Shown one piece after another: positions 1 to 9,012 of a DNA stretch of 35,992 nucleotides. Every line of letters begins with the position of its first letter. The first letter of the stretch is position 1. Origin of the DNA: Solirubrobacterales bacterium (lineage in GTDB: Bacteria > Actinomycetota > Thermoleophilia > Solirubrobacterales > Solirubrobacteraceae); NCBI GenBank assembly GCA_019239375.1, contig JAFAZZ010000179.1, forward strand, positions 1 to 35,992, given 5' to 3'. Both the position numbers and the translations under genes were made by a program. A model generated the notes under the pieces. The model did not search any database. It had not been told where the DNA came from and worked only from the letters and a program-made list of their open reading frames with translations.

Positions 1-505
1 GGCGAGCCTGAATGTCCGCGTTGGCCACCGAGATATCAGGGTCGATCCCCGAGCCTGAGCTGTTGGCCGCGTCGACCGGGACCTTGGCCGCCGTGAGGCC
101 AGGGTTGTAAGGCCCTTCGAGCTGCAGGTAAGCCTTGAGGTTCGCGGCGATCGCCTGCTCGGTGGCAACGTTGTTGGGTCCGAGGTTCGAGAAGGCGGTC
201 GACGCGGCGTTGTTGGGCGGCGTGGTGGCCGAGGGCCGGGTCTGGAAGTAGCGGGGATCGGGGTTGGTGACCGGGTTGCCGCTCTTGTCCACCTCCGGCT
301 TCCCGTTCTTGACCGCCTGCGTGGTGAAGTTCTGGCCAATGATCTTGGAGCCGACCAGCTTGCCGTTCACGTGGACCTGCTGGCCGTTGGCGTTGCCCGG
401 GAAGGCGACCTGGCTGATCCCGGTGACGACGAGCGGATAGACGATCCCGCAGAACAGGGTCAGGACAAGGACACCGATGACGGAGGTGAGGATGTCGCGC
501 CGCAT
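1..505 (-). CDS. kdpC: Potassium-transporting ATPase subunit C (KdpC), partial, runs off the left edge
   Basis: My reverse-strand translation from ATG at 505: MRRDILTSVIGVLVLTLFCGIVYPLVVTGISQVAFPGN...YFQTRPSATTPPNNAASTAFSNLGPNN...VPVDAANSSGSGIDPDIS, carrying KdpC hallmark motifs (RPSAT, SNLGP, GSGIDPDIS). Not in the ORF track because it is open at the edge. Confidence 0.93.
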   Translation of the reverse strand, partial: MRRDILTSVIGVLVLTLFCGIVYPLVVTGISQVAFPGNANGQQVHVNGKLVGSKIIGQNFTTQAVKNGKPEVDKSGNPVTNPDPRYFQTRPSATTPPNNAASTAFSNLGPNNVATEQAIAANLKAYLQLEGPYNPGLTAAKVPVDAANSSGSGIDPDISVANADIQAR

Positions 506-506
506 C

Positions 507-2276
507 TCAGTACAGGTGATTGGTCAGGCCCTGCACGACCGGTCCGAGGAGCAGGGCGGGGAAGAAGGTCAGCGCTCCGACGAGGATAATCACGCCGATC
601 AGCAGCACCACGAACGTGGGGTTGTCGGTGCGCATCGTGCCCAGACCGGCGGGGCTGATTCGCTTCCCGGCCAGCGTGCCGGCCACCGCGAGCGCGAACA
701 GGATCGGGGCATAGCGCGCGAAGAGCATCGTGAAGCCTCCGAGCAGATTCGCGAACGTGATCCCGTGCGAGCCGATATTCGTTCCGTTCGGCTGGACGAA
801 CCCGGTGTAGGCGGCGAACGCCGATCCGTTGTTGTTGGCCTGAGACAGGTAGGCGTAGAACGTCTCGGAGAAGCCTTGTGGACCGGTGGCGGCGGCCGAG
901 ATCGAGGCACGTCCGGCGTGGCTGGCGGTGGCCAGCGCCGTCGAGAAGAGCGCGGCCAGGGGCGTGATGAGCAGACCGATAGCCACGAGCTTGATCTCCT
1001 TGGCCTCGATCTTCTTGCCCAGGTACTCGGGCGTACGGCCCACCATCAGCCCGCCGATGAACACGGCCAGTAGGACGTAGAGGAGGATCGAGTAAAGCCC
1101 GGTGCCGACGCCGCCGAAGATCACTTCGCTGGCGGACAGGTTGGCGAACGGCACGGCGCCGCCGATGCCGGTGAAGGACTCGAGCGCGCTGTTCACCGCG
1201 CCGCACGAGGTGACCGTGGTGACCACGTCGAACAGCGCCGAGCCCGCGATCCCGAAGCGCTGCTCCTTGCCCTCCATGTTGCCTCCGCCCGAGCCGGCGA
1301 TCACCTGGGTGTGCAGTCCGGCGGCGTGCTGGGCGGGCGAGCCATGCGCTTCGGCGATGTACGCGACGCACGCCGCGCCGATGAACATCACCATCATCGT
1401 CGCGTAGATGGCGTACCCCTGCCGTCGGTTTCCCGCCGTTCGGCCGTACATGAACACCAGGGCGGCGGGGATGATCAGCACGCTGAACATCTCGACGAAG
1501 TTCGTGAAGCCGGTCGGGTTCTCGAACGGGTGCGCGGAGTTGGTGTTGTAGAAGCCGCCGCCGTTGGTTCCCAGCAGCTTGATCGCCTCCTGCGAGGCGA
1601 CCGGGCCCATGGCGATCTGGTTGGCCAGGCCGGTCGGACCGTTGAAGCTCAGGTAATGCGAGAAGTTCTGGGTGGCGCCCTGGAAGACCAGCACGAGGGC
1701 GATGACGAAGGCCATCGGCGTCAGCACCCACAGCACGGTCCGGACCAGGTCCTGCCAGAAGTTGCCGAGGCTCTTACCGCTGCGGCTGATGATTCCTCGG
1801 ATCAGCGCGACGGCGACGGCGATGCCGACGCCCGCCGACAGGTAGTTCTGCACGGTGAGCCCCGCCATCTGGCTGAAGTAGCTCATCGTGGTCTCGCCGC
1901 CGTAGTACTGCCAGTTCGTGTTGGTCAGGAACGACGACGTGGTGTTGAAGGTCACGTTCCACGGCGCGGAGGTGAAGTGCTGCGGGTTCAGCCCGGTCCA
2001 GTTCCACAGTGTCTGCGTGCGGAGGATGAAATAGAGGAGCAGCCATCCGGCGAGCGAGAACACCAGCAGGCTCTTGGCGTAGGCCTTCCAGTCCTGCTCG
2101 CGCGTCGGATCGACCCGCATGATTCGGTACAGCACCTGCTCCGGGGTGCGAAAGAGCGGGTCGAGGAACGTGCGCTCGCCCGCGTAGACGGCCGCCATGT
2201 AGCGGCCGAGCGGCATGGCCAGCGCGGTCAGGATCGCGACGAACAGGAAGATCGTCAGCCAGCCGAGGAAGGTCAT
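507..2276 (-). CDS. kdpA: Potassium-transporting ATPase subunit A (KdpA)
   Basis: 589 aa; KdpA motifs such as GTNGGGFYNTNSAHPFENPT and the multi-TM pattern. Confidence 0.97.
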   Translation of the reverse strand: MTFLGWLTIFLFVAILTALAMPLGRYMAAVYAGERTFLDPLFRTPEQVLYRIMRVDPTREQDWKAYAKSLLVFSLAGWLLLYFILRTQTLWNWTGLNPQHFTSAPWNVTFNTTSSFLTNTNWQYYGGETTMSYFSQMAGLTVQNYLSAGVGIAVAVALIRGIISRSGKSLGNFWQDLVRTVLWVLTPMAFVIALVLVFQGATQNFSHYLSFNGPTGLANQIAMGPVASQEAIKLLGTNGGGFYNTNSAHPFENPTGFTNFVEMFSVLIIPAALVFMYGRTAGNRRQGYAIYATMMVMFIGAACVAYIAEAHGSPAQHAAGLHTQVIAGSGGGNMEGKEQRFGIAGSALFDVVTTVTSCGAVNSALESFTGIGGAVPFANLSASEVIFGGVGTGLYSILLYVLLAVFIGGLMVGRTPEYLGKKIEAKEIKLVAIGLLITPLAALFSTALATASHAGRASISAAATGPQGFSETFYAYLSQANNNGSAFAAYTGFVQPNGTNIGSHGITFANLLGGFTMLFARYAPILFALAVAGTLAGKRISPAGLGTMRTDNPTFVVLLIGVIILVGALTFFPALLLGPVVQGLTNHLY

Positions 2277-2277
2277 G

Positions 2278-2388
2278 TCAGAACTTCTCGCCGCGGAGAA
2301 GTGCGTACAGCAGGTAGAGGCAGACGAGGGCCGAGGCGATCAGACCGAACAGGTCGGCGCCGCTGATCGAGGCGACGGTGAACGTCAT
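2278..2388 (-). CDS. kdpF: KdpF-like small membrane subunit (36 aa)
   Basis: MTFTVASISGADLFGLIASALVCLYLLYALLRGEKF; single TM, KdpF-like LLYALLRGEKF ending, one base upstream of kdpA. Confidence 0.8.
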   Translation of the reverse strand: MTFTVASISGADLFGLIASALVCLYLLYALLRGEKF

Positions 2389-2465
2389 ATCGCGTCGATC
2401 CCGCGGACGAGCGCGATGAGCACGGCGAACATCAGCACTCCGAGCAAGATGGCTAGAACGTCCAT
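2385..2465 (-). CDS. 26-aa single-TM microprotein overlapping the kdpF start
   Basis: Manual translation: MDVLAILLGVLMFAVLIALVRGIDAI*, with an ATGA overlap onto the kdpF start codon. Confidence 0.6.
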   Translation of the reverse strand: MDVLAILLGVLMFAVLIALVRGIDAI

Positions 2466-2664
2466 GGGCAGATCCTGCCTCGCGGGAAGTGAAGAGCCCA
2501 TTCAGAAAGGGCATGGCGCCATACAGATGTTGTGAAGACGGGGCTGTGCACCGCGGCATCACGGGTGCGTCAACCGCCCGCATCTCGGCTAATCTGAGGC
2601 TGAATGGGCCGGAACTCGCGAGCAAGTCTCGCTGGCATCGTCTCCCTGGGTAGGGGGCTCCCGG

Positions 2665-4812
2665 ATGGCTGGCCCACCGCGTAAGCGGATCTTCCACGAG
2701 GCGGCCCACAAGACGGCCGAGGCCGAGCGCGAGCTGCCCGTCGAGGCGTCCGACGGGGTCCGCTCAGGACAGCGACCGCTGCATAAGCGCAGCTTCAACG
2801 AGGCGGCCCACAAGCTCGGCTACTGGGCCCCGCCGGGGGCGAGCGCATCCGAACTCGAATCGGAAGCGACGCGGCGGCGCTTCGAGGCGTTGGCCGACGC
2901 CAACCGGGACGTGATCGCCCACGGCAGCAAGACAGTGCTCGCGCTCGGGGCCCTTGGCGTCGTTTACGGCGACCTCGGCACGAGCCCGCTCTATACCGAT
3001 CAGGCGATCTTCACCAATTACCACGCCACCGCCCAGGTGACCGCACTGAACGTGTTGGGGACCGCCTCGCTCATCTTCTGGGCGCTGACCGTGATCGTGT
3101 CGATCAAGTACGCGGGGTTCATCATGCGCGCCCACAACCGCGGCGACGGGGGAATAATGGCGCTCACCGCGCTCCTTCATCGCAGCCGCCTGCCGCGCGC
3201 GACGTCGCTGGTGGTTCTCGGGATCTTCGGGGCCGCGCTGTTCTTCGGCGACGGCATCGTCACTCCCTCGATCTCCGTGCTCGGAGCGGTCGGGGGTCTG
3301 TCCGTTGTCTCCACCGCGCTCACCCATCTCGTGGTGCCGCTCGCGCTGATCATCCTGATCGCGCTGTTCGTGCTCCAGCGCTTCGGCTCGGGCACGATCG
3401 GTTGGCTGTTCGGGCCGGTGCTGCTCCTGTGGTTCACCACGATCGCCGTGTTCGGCCTCGCCCAGGTGGTGAGGGATCCGGCCGTGTTCCAGGCGCTGTC
3501 GCCCAGCTGGGCGGTCAGGTTCATGGTCCACCATGGCGCGGCGGGGTACCTCGTCCTCGGGGGTGTGGTGCTGTCGGTGACGGGTGCCGAGGCGCTGTAC
3601 GCCGACCGTGGTCACTTCGGCGCGAGCGCGATTCGCCTCGGGTGGTTCGCCGTGGCGATGCCGGCGGTGGTGCTCGACTACCTCGGGCAGGGCGTCTGGA
3701 TCCTGCATCACCCGCAGGCCACTAACGACGCCAGTACGTTCAACCCGTTCTTCCAGATGCTTCCGCACGCGGCGCTCTGGCCGATGGTGCTCCTGGCCAC
3801 GGTGGCCACCGTGATCGCCTCGCAGGCGGTGATCTCCGGGACGTTCTCGGTGGCGCGGCAGGCCGTGCAGCTGGGCTTCCTGCCGCGCTTGGCCATCCGG
3901 CACACCTCCCGCGTCGAGGGTCAGATCTACGTTCCGATCGTCAACTGGGGGCTGTGCGTCGGCGTGGTTGTGCTGACGCTGGTCTTCCGCAGCGCCAACA
4001 AGCTGGGCGACATCTACGGCGTGGCGGTGACCGGAACCTTCATCCTCAACACGCTCCTGTTCCTCGGCGTCGCCCGGCTGCTGTGGGGGACGCCGCGGCG
4101 CCGCCTGGCGCCGATCGCGATCCTGTTCCTGACCGTCGAGGTCGCGTTCTTCAGCGCCAACATCGCCAAGATCGCCAACGGGGCATGGCTTCCGCTCGCC
4201 ATCGGGCTTGTTTTCGCGGCGGTGATGATGACCTGGTATCGCGGCCAGAAGGTGGTCACGAGCAGGCGCATCGCGCAGGAGGGGTCGTTGAGCGAGTTCC
4301 TCGAGGGCTTGGCCGACCGCAAGCCGCCGCTGGTCCGGGTGCCGGGCGTGGCCGTCTTCCTCAATCCGAGCAAGCAGACGACACCGCTCGCGCTGCGCGC
4401 GGAGGTGGAGCATCTCGGCACCCTGCACGAGCGGGTGGTCGTCGTCTCGATCGACACGGTCAGCATCCCCTACGTAGACCCATTCGACTGCCTCGTGGTC
4501 GAGAAGCTCGGGCGTGGCCTGTTCAAGATCCTCCATGTCACGGCCCGGATCGGCTATCGCGACCGGATGAGCGTTCCCGACGTGCTTGGGATGGCGCGCA
4601 AGCAGGGCCTGCTCGAGCGCAACCTCGACCTCGAGCACGCCTCGTACTTCCTCTCGCGGATCAGCATCATTCCCAGCGCCACGAAAAAACCGCTGCTCGC
4701 CCTGCGCCAGAAGGTGTTCATCACGATGGCCCGGAACGCAGCGAGCCCGGTCGATCACTTCGACCTGCCGCCGGACCGGACCGTAATGATGGGCTCGCAG
4801 GTTGCCCTCTGA
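2665..4812 (+). CDS. kup: KUP family potassium uptake protein with an N-terminal extension
   Basis: LALGALGVVYGDLGTSPLYT...GDGGIMALTALL...FFGDGIVTPSISVLGAVGG; typical KUP core. Confidence 0.95.
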   Translation: MAGPPRKRIFHEAAHKTAEAERELPVEASDGVRSGQRPLHKRSFNEAAHKLGYWAPPGASASELESEATRRRFEALADANRDVIAHGSKTVLALGALGVVYGDLGTSPLYTDQAIFTNYHATAQVTALNVLGTASLIFWALTVIVSIKYAGFIMRAHNRGDGGIMALTALLHRSRLPRATSLVVLGIFGAALFFGDGIVTPSISVLGAVGGLSVVSTALTHLVVPLALIILIALFVLQRFGSGTIGWLFGPVLLLWFTTIAVFGLAQVVRDPAVFQALSPSWAVRFMVHHGAAGYLVLGGVVLSVTGAEALYADRGHFGASAIRLGWFAVAMPAVVLDYLGQGVWILHHPQATNDASTFNPFFQMLPHAALWPMVLLATVATVIASQAVISGTFSVARQAVQLGFLPRLAIRHTSRVEGQIYVPIVNWGLCVGVVVLTLVFRSANKLGDIYGVAVTGTFILNTLLFLGVARLLWGTPRRRLAPIAILFLTVEVAFFSANIAKIANGAWLPLAIGLVFAAVMMTWYRGQKVVTSRRIAQEGSLSEFLEGLADRKPPLVRVPGVAVFLNPSKQTTPLALRAEVEHLGTLHERVVVVSIDTVSIPYVDPFDCLVVEKLGRGLFKILHVTARIGYRDRMSVPDVLGMARKQGLLERNLDLEHASYFLSRISIIPSATKKPLLALRQKVFITMARNAASPVDHFDLPPDRTVMMGSQVAL

Positions 4813-4836
4813 CCCTGCCCGCGCGAGCCCCCGAGC

Positions 4837-5523
4837 TCAGCCGGCGAATCGATAACCCACGCCTGGATCGGTCCGGATGTACCGGCGGCCCTCGGCGGGC
4901 TCGATCTTGCGACGGAGGTTGGCGATGTGCGCGCGGAGCACCTGCGTGTCCTCACCGTAGCCGGGCCCCCACACCGACAGGAGCAGATCGCGGTGGGTCA
5001 AGAGCCGGCCCCGGTTGCGCACCAGCTGGCGCAGCAGGTCGAATTCAGTCGGGGTCAAATGCACCTCCTGACCATCGACGCGCACGCTCCGGCGCGCCAG
5101 GTCCACCTCGAGTCCGTCCACCCGGAACTGCGCCTCCTCGGGATCGGGCGTGGTCCGCCGGAGGTTCGCCTGCAGACGCGCGACCAGCTCGCGGGGGCCG
5201 AACGGCTTGGTTATGTAGTCGTCGGCACCGGCGGCCAGGGCCCGCACCTTGGCATCCTCGTCGCCCACCGCGGACAGGACGATCAGGGGAATCTCGGTCC
5301 ATTCGCGCAGGCGCCGGCACAGCTCGACGCCGTCCATGTCGGGCAGGAGCAGGTCGATGATTCCGGCATCCGGATGCTGGAGCGCCGCCAGGTCGAGCGC
5401 CTCCTCGCCGGTGGCGGCGGGCAATGCCTCGAATCCGGTCTCGCGCAAGATCACGCGGAGTGCCCGGAGGATCTGGTGCTCGTCGTCGACGACCAGGATG
5501 CGGGGACGGGGCAGGCCGCTCAC
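4837..5523 (-). CDS. kdpE: OmpR-family response regulator, KdpE-like
   Basis: Receiver domain (ILVVDDEHQILRALRVILRETGFE) plus winged helix (LTPTEFDLLRQLVRNRGRLLTHRDLL..VWGPGYG..TQVLRAHIANLRRKIEP). Confidence 0.92.
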   Translation of the reverse strand: MSGLPRPRILVVDDEHQILRALRVILRETGFEALPAATGEEALDLAALQHPDAGIIDLLLPDMDGVELCRRLREWTEIPLIVLSAVGDEDAKVRALAAGADDYITKPFGPRELVARLQANLRRTTPDPEEAQFRVDGLEVDLARRSVRVDGQEVHLTPTEFDLLRQLVRNRGRLLTHRDLLLSVWGPGYGEDTQVLRAHIANLRRKIEPAEGRRYIRTDPGVGYRFAG

Positions 5524-6995
5524 GTCGATAGCGGTGCGGCGGGCTCACGATGGCGGTCAGACACGGCCGGCTCCTCGATCGGCAGCGAGACCATGAAGCT
5601 CGACCCCTGTCCCGGGAGTGAGTCGACCGAGATCGTCCCGCCGTTGGCCTCCACGAATCCCTTGGCGATCGCCAGGCCGAGCCCCGAACCGGTCCAAGCC
5701 TCGCCGCTCGAGGCCGGACGAGTGGGGATCCGATAAAAGGGCTCGAAGATCCGGACGCGCTCGGCTGGCCCGATGCCCGGGCCCTGGTCGACCACACGCA
5801 CGACCACGCGGGAGCCGCTGCGGCGCGCGTGCACGGACACGGGCAGCCCGCCCGAGTAACGCAGCGCGTTCTCGAGCAGGTTGGCAAACGCCCGCTCGAG
5901 GTGGGCGCCATCGGCGCGCACCGGCGGGACGTCGGGGTCGATGGCGATTCGCACCTGCCCGGCGGACTCGGGCAGCCCGTCGCGCGCGGCGAGCACCACG
6001 TCCTCGAGCGAGATCCAATCGCGGCGGGGCTCCGCCCGGCCGGCCTGGAGCCTCGAGAGGTCGAGCAGCTTGTCGACCAGGCCGGCCAGCTTCTCGCCCT
6101 CCTGGACCACCGCCGCGCTCAGCTCGGTCCGCTCGCTCGGGCTCACCGAGCCGGTGCCGAGCGCGTGGCCGGCGGCCACGATCGCGGTCACCGGGGTTCG
6201 CAGATCGTGCGAGACGGCGCGCAGGACCGCGGTCTTGACGTCATCGCTGCGCCGCAGGGCCGCCGTCTCGACGGCCTCGGCCTGGAGCGCGTCGCGGCGC
6301 AGCGCGATGGCCACCAGCGCCCCGAGCGCCGGCACGACGTGCGTGAGCAGCCGCTGCTCGGCATCGGCACTCAACCCGGTGGGTACGAGCAGCGTGGCGA
6401 CCTGCGTCCCGTCGGCACCGCGGAGCGCCAGGGCCTGCCGGCGCTCATCGCCCGCCCTCACCCCGAGCTCGATCGACGCGGAGCTCAGCCCGAGCGCTTC
6501 GGCGACCCGCCGTGCCGTCGCGGCGAGCGCGTCCGCGGTCTCCGAGCCGGCCAGCAGCTCCCGCGCAAGCGCCGCAGCCAGGTCCGCCTCGGCCCGGCGC
6601 CGGTCCGCCTCGAGCGCACGGCTGCGGGCCACATCGGCGATCGTGCTGACCGCGACGGCGACGGTGGTGAAGGCCCCGAGGGCCACCCAGTTGCGGCTGT
6701 CGGCAATCGTGAAGCGGCCGACCGGAGGGAGGTGGAAGAAGTTGAACGCGGCGGCGCTCAGCAACGCCGCGGCGAGCCCGAGCGGCAGACCCCAGTAGGC
6801 GGCGACCACCAGCACCGCAGGCAGATAGACGACGCTCAAGGAGACAACCGGCGCGAGGCCCTTGAGCGCATAGATGGCGGCGGTGGCCGCGGCCACCGAG
6901 CCGACCGAGACGGCGATGCCGAGCCTGAGCTCTGGCCTGGAGGCGCGCAGCGTCCCCGGCCGTTCGGAGGGGAGCACGCGCGGCTCCGAGCTCAC
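5520..6995 (-). CDS. KdpD-like sensor histidine kinase, short form (DUF4118 TM domain, GAF-like region, HisKA, HATPase)
   Basis: VSLSVVYLPAVLVVAAYWGLPLGLAAALLSAAAFNFFHLPP (DUF4118), RAVSHDLRTPVTAI (H-box), NLLENALRYS (N), GPGIG and GSGLGLAIAKGFVEANGG. Likely GTG start at 6995; the longer ORF to 7448 overlaps the neighbouring gene and its extra translation does not look like protein. Confidence 0.88.
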   Translation of the reverse strand: MSSEPRVLPSERPGTLRASRPELRLGIAVSVGSVAAATAAIYALKGLAPVVSLSVVYLPAVLVVAAYWGLPLGLAAALLSAAAFNFFHLPPVGRFTIADSRNWVALGAFTTVAVAVSTIADVARSRALEADRRRAEADLAAALARELLAGSETADALAATARRVAEALGLSSASIELGVRAGDERRQALALRGADGTQVATLLVPTGLSADAEQRLLTHVVPALGALVAIALRRDALQAEAVETAALRRSDDVKTAVLRAVSHDLRTPVTAIVAAGHALGTGSVSPSERTELSAAVVQEGEKLAGLVDKLLDLSRLQAGRAEPRRDWISLEDVVLAARDGLPESAGQVRIAIDPDVPPVRADGAHLERAFANLLENALRYSGGLPVSVHARRSGSRVVVRVVDQGPGIGPAERVRIFEPFYRIPTRPASSGEAWTGSGLGLAIAKGFVEANGGTISVDSLPGQGSSFMVSLPIEEPAVSDRHREPAAPLST

Positions 6996-8011
6996 GCCGT
7001 GCCCGTGCTCCCGTATGACCCAGGCGGCGTGCCGCTCGACTGCGCCTGAGCGATCTGCTCGAGCAACGCGGCGGGACTGGTGCCGCCGAGCACGCGCAGG
7101 CGGGGAAGGCGGTAGGGATCCTCTGAGGGGGTGGCCCAGCCCGGGATCACGGTCGTGGAGCCCACGTAGCCGGCGGCCTTGACCGCTGCGATCACCGTCG
7201 CGTTGTAATGCCCCGACGGGTAGCAGAACCAGTTCACGGGCACGCCGTAGCGCCGCCGCAGGATCTGCCGCGCCGTGTCGACCTGGTAGTGGAGCTCGCT
7301 GGAATCGAGCGCGATGAGGTCGGCGTGGCTGATCCCCTGGGTGTCGAGCTCCCAGCCGGCGGCGAGCAGGCCTCGGACCTGCGCATCGGTGAGCCCGCCC
7401 TGCGAGGGCGGCAGGCCGCTCAGCTGGATGTTCTCGTTCCCGACCCACCCGAGCTGCTTGAGGACGGGCATCGCGTGGGTGTATTGCGAGGCGTAACCGT
7501 TGTCAAAGGTCAGCACGACCGGCTTGCCGGGGCCCAGGGGCACGCCGCGCGTCCAGTAGGCCTCGAGCTGGTCCATGGTCACCGCGTGCCAACCGGCGGC
7601 CTTGAGTGCCTGCATCTGGGCGGTGAACTCCTCGGCGGGGACGTACAGGCCGGGGTACGGTGCGCCCGCCGGCGGCGGGTTGATGACGTGATACATGAGC
7701 ACCGGGACCGTCGCGGTGCCGGGTTTGCCGGTGGCGACGCCGGTCACGGTGGAGTGGGGAGTCCTCGACCTCGAGGATCCGTGCCCAGTCCGGGCCGCCC
7801 GGGCGGCGCCGGCCTGGTGCCCGGAGGTCGTAGCGGGCGACTGCGCGTGCTGATCGGACGTCTTGCCGCCGGTTCCGGCGAGCGCGATCGCGGTGGCGGC
7901 CAGGGCAACCACCAGCAGCGCGCCTACGGCGATCAGCCGGGCGCGGCGCGCACGGGCGCGGCGCGCCCGCTCCCTGGCGAGCCGCCGGGCACGGATCTGC
8001 TGCTCGTTCAT
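6992..8011 (-). CDS. NodB/polysaccharide deacetylase-fold protein, membrane-anchored
   Basis: MNEQQIRARRLARERARRARARRARLIAVGALLVVALAATAIALAG signal anchor, then VPVLMYHVIN...VVLTFDNGYASQYTHAMPVLKQLG...WELDTQGISHADL...CYPSGHYN. ATG at 8011 chosen for its 4-nt overlap with the upstream gene. Confidence 0.85.
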   Translation of the reverse strand: MNEQQIRARRLARERARRARARRARLIAVGALLVVALAATAIALAGTGGKTSDQHAQSPATTSGHQAGAARAARTGHGSSRSRTPHSTVTGVATGKPGTATVPVLMYHVINPPPAGAPYPGLYVPAEEFTAQMQALKAAGWHAVTMDQLEAYWTRGVPLGPGKPVVLTFDNGYASQYTHAMPVLKQLGWVGNENIQLSGLPPSQGGLTDAQVRGLLAAGWELDTQGISHADLIALDSSELHYQVDTARQILRRRYGVPVNWFCYPSGHYNATVIAAVKAAGYVGSTTVIPGWATPSEDPYRLPRLRVLGGTSPAALLEQIAQAQSSGTPPGSYGSTGTA

Positions 8012-9012
8012 GAGCCCACGAGCGTACCCACCGCGAAGGCGAAATACAGGACGACGAGCGCGGCGCCGCCGCCGCGCCACATGCCGCCGGGACGGGTGAG
8101 CAGGCTCAGCGTGACAAGCGTCGTCGCGATCAACCAGCCGAGCTGGAGCTTGCCGAGCGTGGTCACCGCGGCCAGCGTCACGAACAGCGACGGGATGATC
8201 ACGCCGGCCGCCAGGTTGATCGTGTTGCTGTTGAATGCTTCTCCGACCAGCGCGGCGCCGCGGCCAGCCACGCCCAGACGGACTGCGGTGACGGCGTTCG
8301 GGATGCTGGTCAGCGGACCGAGGATCAGCGCGCCGAGCACCGCGCTCGAGATGTGCCAGTGGTCTCCCAGACTGAGCGCGGACTCCACCATCCCTGCGCT
8401 GCCCGCGATGATCAGCGTCAGGTCGACCACGATCAGCCCGAACAGGTGATGGGTGGGGTTCGTCGAGGCGGCGGTCGGGCGTTCAGGGCCGGGGTGCTCG
8501 TGGAGGGCTCGGCCCAACCGCGCCGCGAGCGAGCGCGGCTTATGAGCCAGCCGGTCGAGCACGCGGGCACCCACGATCACCAGCGTGAGGTACGGGAGCA
8601 GCACCACGGCCGACATGCCCGCCGCCGCCGCCGGGGCCAGCCAACCCAGGAGCAGTGCGCCGGCGAGCAGCGTCACGAGCAGGCCCACCGTGCCCTCAAT
8701 CAGCAGGACCTCCCGCGGCAGCCTGACCCGCCCGGCCACCAGCGCGCTCAAGCCGATCATCGCGGCGAGGTTGAAGCCGTTGGAGCCGACCAGAACTCCG
8801 ATGCCGACGTCGTGGGCTCCCTTGATCAGCGCGAACAAGGCCGAGGAGATCTCAGGGCCGTCGGCGGCGACCGCGGTCAAAAGTCCGATCAGCGCCTCCG
8901 GAAAGCCGAACCGGACGCCGAGGCGGTCCAGCCGCCGCGCGAACAACCGGGCGGCCCCGAGCGTGACGGCCAGCGAGACGAGAAAGAGCGGGACTGCGAG
9001 GGCGGGGGACAT
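8008..9012 (-). CDS. Sodium/calcium exchanger (CaCA)-type cation antiporter
   Basis: MSPALAVPLFLVSLAVTLGAARLFARRLDRLGVRFGFPEALIGLLTAVAADGPEISSALFALIKGAHDVGIGVLVGSNGFNLAAMIGLSALVAGR; paired alpha-repeat-like segments (GSNGFNL; second repeat AFNSNTINLAAGV). Start at 9012. Confidence 0.75.
   Translation of the reverse strand: MSPALAVPLFLVSLAVTLGAARLFARRLDRLGVRFGFPEALIGLLTAVAADGPEISSALFALIKGAHDVGIGVLVGSNGFNLAAMIGLSALVAGRVRLPREVLLIEGTVGLLVTLLAGALLLGWLAPAAAAGMSAVVLLPYLTLVIVGARVLDRLAHKPRSLAARLGRALHEHPGPERPTAASTNPTHHLFGLIVVDLTLIIAGSAGMVESALSLGDHWHISSAVLGALILGPLTSIPNAVTAVRLGVAGRGAALVGEAFNSNTINLAAGVIIPSLFVTLAAVTTLGKLQLGWLIATTLVTLSLLTRPGGMWRGGGAALVVLYFAFAVGTLVGS

Noticed and set aside
2466-2664. Possible riboswitch (ydaO or other) upstream of kup
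   Set aside because: I could not match the ydaO GGACCCA/CCCGTCAGCTAA core or another known aptamer; left as an unexplained divergent promoter region.
2764-4758. Long antisense ORF opposite kup (664 aa), and similar large antisense ORFs at 460-1731, 13496-15356, 25581-28331
   Set aside because: These are codon-position shadows of high-GC genes: compositionally skewed (R/P/G/H rich), no recognisable motifs, fully overlapping well-supported genes.
6996-7448. Extended N-terminus of the KdpD-like ORF
   Set aside because: The extra translation is low-complexity, overlaps the deacetylase-like gene out of frame, and a GTG start at 6995 gives a 4-nt coupling overlap.
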